The translations under genes and the position numbers were made by a program. DNA of 64,000 nt from Maritalea sp051251695 (GTDB taxonomy: Bacteria; Pseudomonadota; Alphaproteobacteria; Rhizobiales; Devosiaceae): assembly GCF_051251695.1 (NCBI RefSeq), contig NZ_JBPOEU010000018.1, positions 1-64,000 on the forward strand, read 5' to 3'. Of this stretch, positions 32,758-41,233 are shown piece after piece; position 1 is the first letter of the stretch; each line of letters begins with the position of its first letter. The notes below the pieces were generated by a model. The model was not told the origin of the DNA. It saw only the letters and a list, made by a program, of their open reading frames with translations, and did not search any database.

Positions 32758-32816
32758 AACTGAGCAAAAAGGCAAAGGGAAGAATTTAATTCCATTGCCT
32801 TTTCGCTCAGTTTTTT
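32758..32816. terminator. long imperfect hairpin between the DsbA-like gene and aroQ
   Basis: AACTGAGC (32758-32765) and GCTCAGTT (32805-32812) form the base of a stem that continues with AAAAGGCAA/TTGCCTTTT and GGAA/TTCC, interrupted by single mismatches. A T run follows on the plus strand, a weaker one on the minus strand. The only gene pointing into it is the DsbA-like gene on the minus strand, so it is probably that gene's terminator, but the tail is short. Confidence 0.55.
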
Positions 32817-32834
32817 AAGGATATCTGCCTCGGT

Positions 32835-33734
32835 TTATAGATTGCAGGTTGCTTTGCCACAATCGCGCATGTTTTTGACCTTTTTGCGCATTTCTTCAAT
32901 GCCCACGGCACCACGCAAAAGTTCGTCGCCAAGAATAAAGTTTGGCGTGGACGAAATGCCCAATGCATCAGCAACTTGATAGGTGCGGCCGATGGCGTCA
33001 GAAACCGACTCATTGCCCATTTGCAGTTCTAATTCGATTGGGTTCATGCCCAGCGCCGCAGCGGCGGCAAGTGCTTTGCTTTTATCGATTTGCCCGCGTG
33101 AGGCAAAAAGCTGTGTGTGGAAATCAAGGTAGTTCACGTTCTCATCGCGGCCAACCAAAATGGCAATACGTGCCGCATCCACCGACCCTTGGCTTAGGAT
33201 TGGGAACTCTTTGAGAATGAGCCGGACATTTTTGTCTTCATCCAAAAGTTGCAACACGTCAGCCAAGGCTTGGCGACAGAAACCACAATTATAGTCGAAA
33301 AACTCCACAAGGGTAACGTCACCTTCTGGATTGCCCAACACCACATGATCTGGGTCGTCGTAAATTGGAGCTTTCATAGAGGCGAGTGCCGCTTGGGCTT
33401 TCGAGTTTTGTGCGCGTTCAGTTTCTTCCTGCAAAGCGGCAGACATACGCTGAAGGAGCGAGGGGTTGGCCATCAAATAGCTCTCAATGACGGGGCCCAT
33501 CTCAGAGGTTTTGATGTCTGTATTGGGGGCATTGTTTGCGGGTTGGTTTTCCTGCGCAGCTGCAAGCTTGTCGTCTATTGTTTTCTCAATGAGTGTTTGG
33601 ATATCTGCTTGAGAAAGCTGAGGCGTTTGCTGGGAAACTGAAATGACCGCAAACAGAATAGCGGCTGCGAGCAGCATAACGCCTGTAAGCAAATATATCG
33701 TGCGAGCTTGCATATTAAAGAACTTTCGAATCAA
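32835..33734 (-). CDS. DsbA-family thiol-disulfide oxidoreductase
   Basis: This 299-residue protein has an N-terminal membrane anchor or signal (TIYLLTGVMLLAAAILFAVI), a linker with LSQADIQTLIEKTIDD (Com1-like helical region), and a thioredoxin-fold domain with the redox motif CGFC in EFFDYNCGFCRQAL and the cis-proline segment GISSTPNFILG. It resembles the Com1/ScsC-like DsbA branch and should act on disulfides in the periplasm. It starts 13 nt after the M48 protease gene ends, so they form an operon. Two further cysteines near the end (MRDCGKATC) are unusual. Confidence 0.9.
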   Translation of the reverse strand: MIRKFFNMQARTIYLLTGVMLLAAAILFAVISVSQQTPQLSQADIQTLIEKTIDDKLAAAQENQPANNAPNTDIKTSEMGPVIESYLMANPSLLQRMSAALQEETERAQNSKAQAALASMKAPIYDDPDHVVLGNPEGDVTLVEFFDYNCGFCRQALADVLQLLDEDKNVRLILKEFPILSQGSVDAARIAILVGRDENVNYLDFHTQLFASRGQIDKSKALAAAAALGMNPIELELQMGNESVSDAIGRTYQVADALGISSTPNFILGDELLRGAVGIEEMRKKVKNMRDCGKATCNL

Positions 33735-33747
33735 AGATTGTTGGTGA

Positions 33748-35091
33748 TCAAGTTAGAGACAATATGTCATCAGAGCGTAACCAGGCGGGGGTTCCCTTGA
33801 CCAAATTTTGTTGAGCCTTTTTTGCAAGTCCTCTTGCAAGCTTTGTTTCGCCATTTAACAGAGCCGCCTCGGCTGCCGCAAGGTCCGCTTGACCTTTATC
33901 TCCTAATTTAGCATAGGCTCGGGCTAAAATGGAAAAAGGACGCGGTGATTTGCGTGATGTGGCAGATATGCGCCGTAACTGGCCGATCGCTTCTTCGATA
34001 TTTGCCCGTTTGTCAGTATCTGCCAGCGCAACCGCATAGATGAGCCGCAACTCAGGCTCGTTCGGGGAAAGACTGACCGCGCGCTTTAGGGATATGACGG
34101 CTTTATTGGGATTGCCTGTTTCAAAATACATTTGCCCCAACATCTCATGGAAATATTGGTTTTTTGGCGCTGCCTTGACCAAAGCTGACATTTGCTTGAT
34201 AGCTGCGTTTCCGGCTCCTGCGCGGTATCCTGCGATTGTGCGCGCATATCGTGCGGCAAGCGACTTGTCGCTGTTGGGATATCTATTCAGCACTGAATGA
34301 CTGCGCTCTAGGAACCCCATCAATTTGGCTTTTACAAAATCCATGCGGCGAACATCTTTGGGGTTGTCTCGTTTATTGCGAAAGGGGCTGGTAGCGGCTT
34401 TGTTCTGAACCTGTGAGAGGCGATCTTCGGCAAGCGGGTGAGTGCGCAAATAGGCACTGGCGGCGGCCCGAATGCTTTGGTTGCGTTGCAACGTGTCCAA
34501 AACGTCAATCATGCCGTCTGGCGACTGTTTGGTGCGTTCTAAATATTTGAGTGCGGCGGCGTCTGCGGCACTTTCCTCTGAACGACGATAGGCCAAAAAT
34601 GCGTTTTGCCCAACAGACGCTGTGCCAAGTATAAAGGCGGACACCATCCGACCAATGTCACCATTTGTGTCTCGGCCTGCGGCGGCCGCAAGCACACCGA
34701 TGCCAAGAACTGTTGATATTGCCGTTAGTTGGCCCTGAACTTCTGATTGTTCGCGCAGGCGCTGTAAGTGGCCACCGGCGAGGTGACCCACTTCGTGGGC
34801 GATCACGGCTTTAAGGGCGTTTGGCGTTTGGCTTTCCAATATGGTGCCGTAATTGACAAACATCGCGCCGCTTTCAATAACGAACGCATTAAACCGGCGG
34901 TCATTCACGATATAGATCGGCAGGTTTTTCTTTTGGATACCGGCAGCTTTAAGCAATGGCGCTGTGAAATCGCGCAACATTGCTTCAGTTTCAGCGTCGG
35001 TGATGAGTTTTAGCAAAGCAGCATGTGCCGCGCCGATTGGCGCCAATGTGAGTGCGATGCACAAAAGAATTGTGGAGAGAGTTCTACCCAT
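33748..35091 (-). CDS. M48-family metalloprotease with TPR repeats (BepA-like)
   Basis: This 447-residue protein begins with a signal peptide (TILLCIALTLAPIGAAHA). The peptidase M48 domain has the zinc site HEVGHLAGGH and, downstream, EESAADAAALKYL with the third zinc ligand. After about residue 270, TPR-like helices follow (NQYFHEMLGQMYFETGNPNKA). The layout matches BepA/YfgC, a periplasmic protease and chaperone for outer membrane protein assembly. It heads a two-gene unit with the DsbA-like gene, which fits quality control of envelope proteins. Confidence 0.92.
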   Translation of the reverse strand: MGRTLSTILLCIALTLAPIGAAHAALLKLITDAETEAMLRDFTAPLLKAAGIQKKNLPIYIVNDRRFNAFVIESGAMFVNYGTILESQTPNALKAVIAHEVGHLAGGHLQRLREQSEVQGQLTAISTVLGIGVLAAAAGRDTNGDIGRMVSAFILGTASVGQNAFLAYRRSEESAADAAALKYLERTKQSPDGMIDVLDTLQRNQSIRAAASAYLRTHPLAEDRLSQVQNKAATSPFRNKRDNPKDVRRMDFVKAKLMGFLERSHSVLNRYPNSDKSLAARYARTIAGYRAGAGNAAIKQMSALVKAAPKNQYFHEMLGQMYFETGNPNKAVISLKRAVSLSPNEPELRLIYAVALADTDKRANIEEAIGQLRRISATSRKSPRPFSILARAYAKLGDKGQADLAAAEAALLNGETKLARGLAKKAQQNLVKGTPAWLRSDDILSLT

Positions 35092-35209
35092 TACTAAATT
35101 GACCTTTGCGCCCCAATCGTTTTATGGCCTTGATAGGGCAAGCGGACGACCCCGAAACCATATGTTGCAACCATATATGGCACCAAATGCAGGAAAGTTG
35201 GGCACTTTA

Positions 35210-36370
35210 ATGACGAAATCACAAGAGTTTGATGCGTTGCGGCCTTTTTATGCGATGGAAATTTTGGCCATGGCGAAAGAAAAAGAGGCGCAAGGGATCG
35301 AAATTTCGCATTTAGAAGTCGGCGAACCGGGGGCTTTGGCCGCACCTGAAGTGCGTGAAGCGGTGGCGCGAGCCGTGATGGACGAGGGACAAGGATACAC
35401 CCACGCAAAGGGCAACTTATCGCTTCGCGAAGGCTTGGTGCATTATTATCGGCAGCAGCATAAAGCCATTGTCGATGTTGAAGATATATTGGTGACCAAT
35501 GGCTCGTCAGCGGGTTTTATTCTTGCCTTTTTGGCAGGGTTTAAACCCGGTGCAAAAATTGCGGTTACACGGCCTGGATATCCAGCCTATTTGAACATTC
35601 TCACCAGCCTTGGGTTTAAACCCGTCGAGATCGAGCTTTCGCCAGAAGCAAGTTGGCGACTGAGTGCTGAGATGGTGCAACAAGCATATGAGGCTGAGGC
35701 ATTTGACGGATTGCTGCTGGCGTCACCTGCTAATCCAACCGGTGCGATGATTGAACGTGAAGACTTGGAGCAAATCATTGAAGTCTGTCGCACGTTGGGT
35801 GTTCGGTTCATTTCAGATGAGATTTATCATGGCTTGAGCCATGGGATGGAGGAAACATCAGCGCTTGAATTTGGCGATGATGCGATCGTCATCAATAGTT
35901 TTTCGAAATATTATTGCATGACCGGTTGGCGATTGGGTTGGATGGTTTTGCCTAAGGACCTTGTTAGGCGTACTGAAATTATGGCGCAAAACATGTTTAT
36001 CTCAGCGCCCAGCTTGTCTCAATTGGCGGGTGAAGTAGCGCTGAACTGCCGCTCCTATTATGACGCGCAAAAAACAAACTATGTGAACAACGGCACGATT
36101 TTGACCCGCTCGCTGAATGAAATGGGTTTTCGCAATGTTCGTCAATCGGATGGCGCGTTTTACGCCTATGCGGACATTTCCGAGTTTTCGAATGATAGTG
36201 TCCGATTTTGTCATGAATTGTTGGAACGTGGGGACGTCGCTGCGACACCCGGCGTTGATTTTGATCGGGTGAATGGCCACAATTTCGTGCGGTTCTCATA
36301 TGCCGGGTCACGGGAAGTGATTGAAAGCGCGATAGAAAAAATGGCCGGCTTTTTGAGCCGACCATTGTAG
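35210..36370 (+). CDS. class I/II PLP-dependent aminotransferase
   Basis: This 386-residue protein has the fold-type I pattern: IEISHLEVGEPGALAAPEV at the N-terminus, TNGSSAGFILAFLA, LLASPANPTGAMI, FISDEIYHGLSH, and the PLP lysine in INSFSKYYCMTGWRLGW. The C-terminal arginine segment FVRFSYAG binds the substrate carboxylate. Substrate is uncertain; aspartate- or aromatic-type. The frame is open well upstream; the ATG at 35210 fits the fold start but alternative ATGs at 35162 and 35177 are possible. It is divergent from the M48 gene and convergent with rne. Confidence 0.88.
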   Translation: MTKSQEFDALRPFYAMEILAMAKEKEAQGIEISHLEVGEPGALAAPEVREAVARAVMDEGQGYTHAKGNLSLREGLVHYYRQQHKAIVDVEDILVTNGSSAGFILAFLAGFKPGAKIAVTRPGYPAYLNILTSLGFKPVEIELSPEASWRLSAEMVQQAYEAEAFDGLLLASPANPTGAMIEREDLEQIIEVCRTLGVRFISDEIYHGLSHGMEETSALEFGDDAIVINSFSKYYCMTGWRLGWMVLPKDLVRRTEIMAQNMFISAPSLSQLAGEVALNCRSYYDAQKTNYVNNGTILTRSLNEMGFRNVRQSDGAFYAYADISEFSNDSVRFCHELLERGDVAATPGVDFDRVNGHNFVRFSYAGSREVIESAIEKMAGFLSRPL

Positions 36371-36400
36371 ATGTGATTTAAAGATCAATCGCAGATGGGA

Positions 36401-39247
36401 TTAATCAGAGCCCAAGAAATTGCGTTGCCACCAGCCTTTTTTGGCTTTCTTTTCAGGCTCTTTTGTCTCTTTATCGTTCTCAGTTGGAGACGATGAGGTA
36501 ACGATGACGCCTTCTTCGTGCAGTTTCTTCTCCGCACGTTCTGGTCTGGAATTCTTTTCCGTCTCTGTTGGCGCAGGTGCAGTTTCAGCCTTTGTAGGCT
36601 CAACCTTGGGCGCCGCAGTTTCTGCGCTAACGGTTTCGCCGGAAGCTTGATCTTGAGCTACGCTCTCGGCTTTTGGTTTACGGCCACGACGACGTTTTGG
36701 TTTATCTTCTGCCGGTTTGTCAGCGTCTGAGGTTGCCTCTTGAACTTCAGAAGTGGCACTTACTTCGGCGTTCTGGTTATCATCAGACTTTCTTTTGCGC
36801 GGACGTCGTGTGCGCTTTTTCGGCTTGTCTTCAGATTGAGCGTTGTTTTCAGACGTCGGCGCATCAGAACTTACGCTCGTTGCTTCAATCGCAGCGGCGG
36901 CTTGAGCATCCATGGGTGCATCACTTGATGCGGCATCGCCAGACGGCGCGTCATCTGAAGGTGTTGCTTCAGATTGATCAGCTGTGTTGTTGTCGTTTGA
37001 TTGGCTTTCGTTCGATTGAACATCACCATCTTGAACGCGACGATTGCGACGACCACCACGACGACCGCGACGACGGCGTTTTTTAGGCTGATCGTCGTCA
37101 CCATCTTCATCATTGTCGTCTTCAGACTTGGTTTCTCCAGACTTGCTTTCGGCAGTTTCAGCCTTCACTTCGTCCGTCGCATTGTTCTCATTTGTGTTGT
37201 TGTCAGTATTATTGTTGTCGCGATCTCGACCGCCACGACGTCTGCGCTTACCGCGACGTCGGCTGGATTTTTCTTCCTGGCGTTCTTCGGTCTCATCCTC
37301 GTCGTTCACAGCTTCGACTTCAGCTTCATCTTCTTCGATGATTGGTGCTGCGATTGGGGCAGAGTCAACTTTGACGTGGTTTGACTGTCTTATTTCGCCA
37401 GTATCATATGGGTCACCTTTTTCGATGGTGAATTGGTTGCCCAGCAAATGGTTGTCCGCAGTGATGGCGATTGCCAACCCAAAGCGATGTTCCAAACTCA
37501 GCAATTGGCTGCGTTTGGCGTTCAACAGATAAAGAGCAACTTCACTTGGCACCTTGACGCTGATCGATTGGCCTTGCTTGCGCATGACCTGGTTTTCGAT
37601 TGCGCGCATCACCATAAGGGCAAGACTGTCAACTGAACGTACAAGGCCAGTGCCTGTGCAAACAGGGCAGGTGTTGGTGGAACTTTCAAGGACGCCAAAC
37701 CGAATGCGTTGGCGCGACATTTCGAGTAGACCGAAATGTGAAATGCGGCCGACTTGAATACGTGCGCGATCAGATTTCAGGTTGTCTTTGAGTTTGCGCT
37801 CAACAGCACGAATGTTGCGTTTCTCTTCCATATCGATGAAATCGATAACAACAAGCCCGGCCATATCCCGCAGGCGCAATTGGCGTGCCAATTCTGCGGC
37901 AGCTTCAAGGTTGGTTTGAAGCGCGGTGTCTTCAATATTGTGTTCTTTTGTTGCTTTACCCGAGTTCACGTCAACAGAAACAAGTGCTTCGGTTGGGTTG
38001 ATCACCAAGTAGCCGCCAGAGGGCAGGGTGACTTGCGGTGAGAACATCGAATCAAGCTGTTCTTCTACCCCGTGACGGGAGAAGATGGGCTGTTCTTCGC
38101 GGTATGGCTGAACGTTCTTTGCGTGTGACGGCATAATCATACGCATGAAGTCTTTTGCTTCACGATATGCTTCTTCGCCAGACACCTGAACTTCAGAAAT
38201 CTCTTTATTGTAAAGGTCGCGAATAGAGCGCTTAATCAAGCTGCCTTCTTCGTAGACCAAACATGGTGCCGATGATTCTAACGTCAGGCTGCGCACATTC
38301 TCCCAAAGACGCAAAAGATATTCAAAATCGCGCTTCACTTCGGCTTTTGTGCGGCTAGCGCCAGCGGTACGTAGGATAACGCCCATGCCTTTTTGCACGT
38401 CTAATTCGCTGGCGACTTGCTTTAGCCGTTTGCGGTCAGCTGCGTTGGTGATTTTGCGAGAAATGCCACCACCGCGTGCTGTATTTGGCATCAATACTGA
38501 ATAGCGACCAGCCAATGAAAGGTAGGTCGTTAGAGCTGCGCCTTTATTGCCGCGCTCTTCTTTTACCACTTGAACCAACAAGACCTGACGGCGCTTGATG
38601 ACTTCTTGAATTCTATAGACTTTGGCTTTTTTCTTGCGGCGGCGCTGTGGAACTTCTTCCATTGCGTCTTCTGCACCAACTTCGTCAACACCGGCTTCTT
38701 CGCCAGTTGTTGTTATTTCGTCTTCGTCAGCGCTATCGCTTTTCGCAGTTGCATCTTGCTCAGCTGCAGGTTCCGCCTCAGGCGCATCCGCTACTGGCTC
38801 GCTCGCCACACTTGCTGTTTCGATATTGGTCGCTTGTGCTGGCACATCATCACTTGGTGCTGTAACAGGACTTGACGCTGTATCAGGGTCCTCAATATCA
38901 AGGATGCTGGGCTGATCAACATCTGAAAGGTCTTCAGACTGGGCGGCTTCAGCTTCTTCGGCTTCCTCTTCAGCTAAAAGCGCATCGCGATCAGCTTGGG
39001 GAATTTGATAATAGTCGGGATGTATTTCTGAGAAGGCGAGAAAGCCGTGACGGTTGCCGCCATAGTCGACGAAGGCCGCCTGCAAAGACGGTTCTACTCT
39101 CGTAACTTTTGCGAGGTAAATATTGCCTCGCAACTGCCGTCTTGCGGCGCTTTCAAAGTCAAACTCGTCTAAACGAGATCCGCTAGTTACAACTACTCGT
39201 GTTTCTTCCGGGTGGATTGCATCCACCAGCATTTTTCTTGTTGCCAT
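36401..39247 (-). CDS. rne: ribonuclease E
   Basis: This 948-residue endoribonuclease is the core of RNA decay and processing. The N-terminal catalytic part starts MATRKMLVDAIHPEETRVVV with an S1 domain (GNIYLAKVTRVEPSLQAAFVD). An acidic insert of roughly 120 residues (about 90-215) interrupts the S1 domain, as in other alphaproteobacteria. The DNase I-like active site includes VDVNSGKAT and VVIDFIDM, and the zinc link is TCPVCTGTG. The last 320 residues are disordered, alternating basic clusters (RRRGKRRRRGGRDR) with acidic runs, probably the degradosome scaffold. GGAG stands about 10 nt before the ATG. The 600-bp spacer upstream suggests a long regulated leader. Confidence 0.97.
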   Translation of the reverse strand: MATRKMLVDAIHPEETRVVVTSGSRLDEFDFESAARRQLRGNIYLAKVTRVEPSLQAAFVDYGGNRHGFLAFSEIHPDYYQIPQADRDALLAEEEAEEAEAAQSEDLSDVDQPSILDIEDPDTASSPVTAPSDDVPAQATNIETASVASEPVADAPEAEPAAEQDATAKSDSADEDEITTTGEEAGVDEVGAEDAMEEVPQRRRKKKAKVYRIQEVIKRRQVLLVQVVKEERGNKGAALTTYLSLAGRYSVLMPNTARGGGISRKITNAADRKRLKQVASELDVQKGMGVILRTAGASRTKAEVKRDFEYLLRLWENVRSLTLESSAPCLVYEEGSLIKRSIRDLYNKEISEVQVSGEEAYREAKDFMRMIMPSHAKNVQPYREEQPIFSRHGVEEQLDSMFSPQVTLPSGGYLVINPTEALVSVDVNSGKATKEHNIEDTALQTNLEAAAELARQLRLRDMAGLVVIDFIDMEEKRNIRAVERKLKDNLKSDRARIQVGRISHFGLLEMSRQRIRFGVLESSTNTCPVCTGTGLVRSVDSLALMVMRAIENQVMRKQGQSISVKVPSEVALYLLNAKRSQLLSLEHRFGLAIAITADNHLLGNQFTIEKGDPYDTGEIRQSNHVKVDSAPIAAPIIEEDEAEVEAVNDEDETEERQEEKSSRRRGKRRRRGGRDRDNNNTDNNTNENNATDEVKAETAESKSGETKSEDDNDEDGDDDQPKKRRRRGRRGGRRNRRVQDGDVQSNESQSNDNNTADQSEATPSDDAPSGDAASSDAPMDAQAAAAIEATSVSSDAPTSENNAQSEDKPKKRTRRPRKRKSDDNQNAEVSATSEVQEATSDADKPAEDKPKRRRGRKPKAESVAQDQASGETVSAETAAPKVEPTKAETAPAPTETEKNSRPERAEKKLHEEGVIVTSSSPTENDKETKEPEKKAKKGWWQRNFLGSD

Positions 39248-39847
39248 GTATTATTACTCCACACCGCCGCGCGCTTCTGCGTTTCAAACCACTAAAAAGT
39301 GCCTGACTGCCAGTGCGCACCGGGGTGTATTCCATTTTTAAGCCACGGCCGGAGTTAGCGGCGGGGCGATTGTTTGGGGAAAAAGTGTGGCACACAAAAA
39401 CAGGTCTTCGCGCGCTGAGCGTGCGTTCACCAGTTTGATTGAGATGCCTCATCACAATTTCTTTCGTTCTGCTCTTAGTTTTCGAAGGGAGGTCCAAAAA
39501 TAAGAGCTGGCCATTCGGCCGAATTCAAAGTTTTCACGCGAACTATCTTCCCGCCAGCGCCTAAAAACGTCGCTGCTTTGTGGGGTCGGTTGGCACTTGC
39601 ATCAACAATTGCGACATTAAAGCTGCAAAAACGTTGTACAAAAAGCGCCAGTTCACAAATTTGGTGTACGTTCGAAATACAAAATAAGCAACAAATATGT
39701 TTGTGAGCGAGCTTGAGAAGGTCACGTTTGCCCAGAATTTGGCGCTTTTCAATTCTATTGCAATTTCCCATCAAATTGAATTTGAGGAACCATACGCCCA
39801 AATAAGAGAATCATTTATACAAGGGTGTAACAGTTAGAGAGGTGCCT
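39248..39847. other. 600-bp spacer between rne and amiC
   Basis: No convincing gene is seen; frames in it lack family resemblance and one merely overlaps the rne start. It holds the divergent promoters. By analogy with other bacteria, where rne mRNA has a long autoregulated 5' leader, much of it may be rne leader, but I cannot point to a conserved structure. Confidence 0.5.
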
Positions 39848-41101
39848 ATGCGGCATTGGGGAGTTGCTGGCGCGGTTTTAGCGTTGGTATTCAGTGTTTT
39901 GATTAGTTTTGTTGGTTTTGCACAGGAACAATCGCCCGCTGCGCCAGCTGCTGACGTGCAGATTTTGGATGCGCGCATTGTATCCGGGCCGGAGCGCAAC
40001 AGAATTGTATTCGATTTGACGGACGCTGTTGTCTATTCAACATTTCCAGTCGATCAGCCTGACCGACTTATCATCGAGTTTGAGGTTCAAGGTGTTGCTT
40101 CTACTGCGCCCACATCATTGGAAGCAACTGGCCTGGTTCAAAAGATGAGTTTGGGCATGTTGGATGACAATACTGCCCGTGCGGTGATTTTTTTAACTCA
40201 ACCTGTTCAAGTCGGCGATATCAAACTTTCACCCGCAGAAGGGGAGTTGCCTGCAAGGCTGGTCTTAGAACTGGTGCCGGGTGAGCGTGAAGTTTTCGAC
40301 CAAGCGGTTGCTGCGATAAAGGCTGAAAATGAACAGGCACAAATTGCTGAGAACGCTCAAACTCCGGCCGCTGTGCCTGAGGTTGATCCAGTCGTTGAAA
40401 ATCAAGCGCCTGCAATTCGGCCGCTGATCCTGATTGATCCGGGCCATGGTGGCATCGATATGGGCGCAAAAGGCGAAACGGGGCTCTTTGAGAAAGACGT
40501 CGTGTTGCAGATTGCTAAGCGATTGCAATCTGAATTGTCCGCTTTAAACCGGTTTGATGTGGCACTGACCCGAGATGGGGATACGTTTTTGACCCTAAAT
40601 GAACGGGTGCAATTGGCGCGTGATAATCAAGCCAACCTTTTGGTGTCATTACATGCCGACTCGTTTGACCAACCCTTTGTGCGGGGTGGCAGTGTTTACA
40701 CAAGGGACGAAACAGCAACGGACGTCATAGATAAAGTGTTGGCGGATACTGAAAACCAAGTTGATTTGGTCGCTGGGTTCAATCCACCGTCTGGCAATGA
40801 TCAAGTTGTAGATATATTGGTTGACCTCATGCGCCGTGAAACGCGCCGCCAGTCTTTTGTTGCCGCGCGCCAAATTGTTGGACAAATGAATACGTCCATG
40901 CCGATGCGTCCGCACCCATTAAGACAGGCCGATTTCTTTGTATTGCAGGCACCTGAAGTGCCTTCTGTGCTGATTGAGTTGGGATTTTTATCCAACAGCA
41001 AAGATTTGGCCAATCTGTCACAAGCCGAATGGCAACAAAAGGTGGCGGTTACGCTGGCGCGCGGGATCGCCAAATATTTTGACGTCAGCGTTCAACCATG
41101 A
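39848..41101 (+). CDS. amiC: N-acetylmuramoyl-L-alanine amidase (AmiC-type)
   Basis: This 417-residue exported amidase cuts the peptide stem from peptidoglycan during cell separation. A signal peptide (GVAGAVLALVFSVLISFVGF) is followed by an AMIN domain (about residues 35-125) that directs it to the septum, a linker, and an Amidase_3 domain from about 195 with the zinc and catalytic motifs IDPGHGGIDMGAKG, the ligand glutamate in GLFEKDV, NLLVSLHADSF and VLIELGFLSN. AGAGAGG at 39835-39841 supports the ATG at 39848; a GTG two codons earlier is less likely. It is followed by mrcA. Confidence 0.95.
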   Translation: MRHWGVAGAVLALVFSVLISFVGFAQEQSPAAPAADVQILDARIVSGPERNRIVFDLTDAVVYSTFPVDQPDRLIIEFEVQGVASTAPTSLEATGLVQKMSLGMLDDNTARAVIFLTQPVQVGDIKLSPAEGELPARLVLELVPGEREVFDQAVAAIKAENEQAQIAENAQTPAAVPEVDPVVENQAPAIRPLILIDPGHGGIDMGAKGETGLFEKDVVLQIAKRLQSELSALNRFDVALTRDGDTFLTLNERVQLARDNQANLLVSLHADSFDQPFVRGGSVYTRDETATDVIDKVLADTENQVDLVAGFNPPSGNDQVVDILVDLMRRETRRQSFVAARQIVGQMNTSMPMRPHPLRQADFFVLQAPEVPSVLIELGFLSNSKDLANLSQAEWQQKVAVTLARGIAKYFDVSVQP

Positions 41102-41233
41102 TTAAAGCGCCAATTAAGTAAAACATGTCGTTGCGGCCATAATCTGGTCCAATCAAGCGACTATCGGATGAGTTTGAACTTTGGAATAAAGCAAATAGCA
41201 GATTTGCATTTGTGATCAGGAATATACAGCAAG

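Noticed and set aside
39475..39801. 108-codon minus-strand frame in the rne-amiC spacer
   Set aside because: Cysteine-rich random-looking product, no start signal; more likely spacer.
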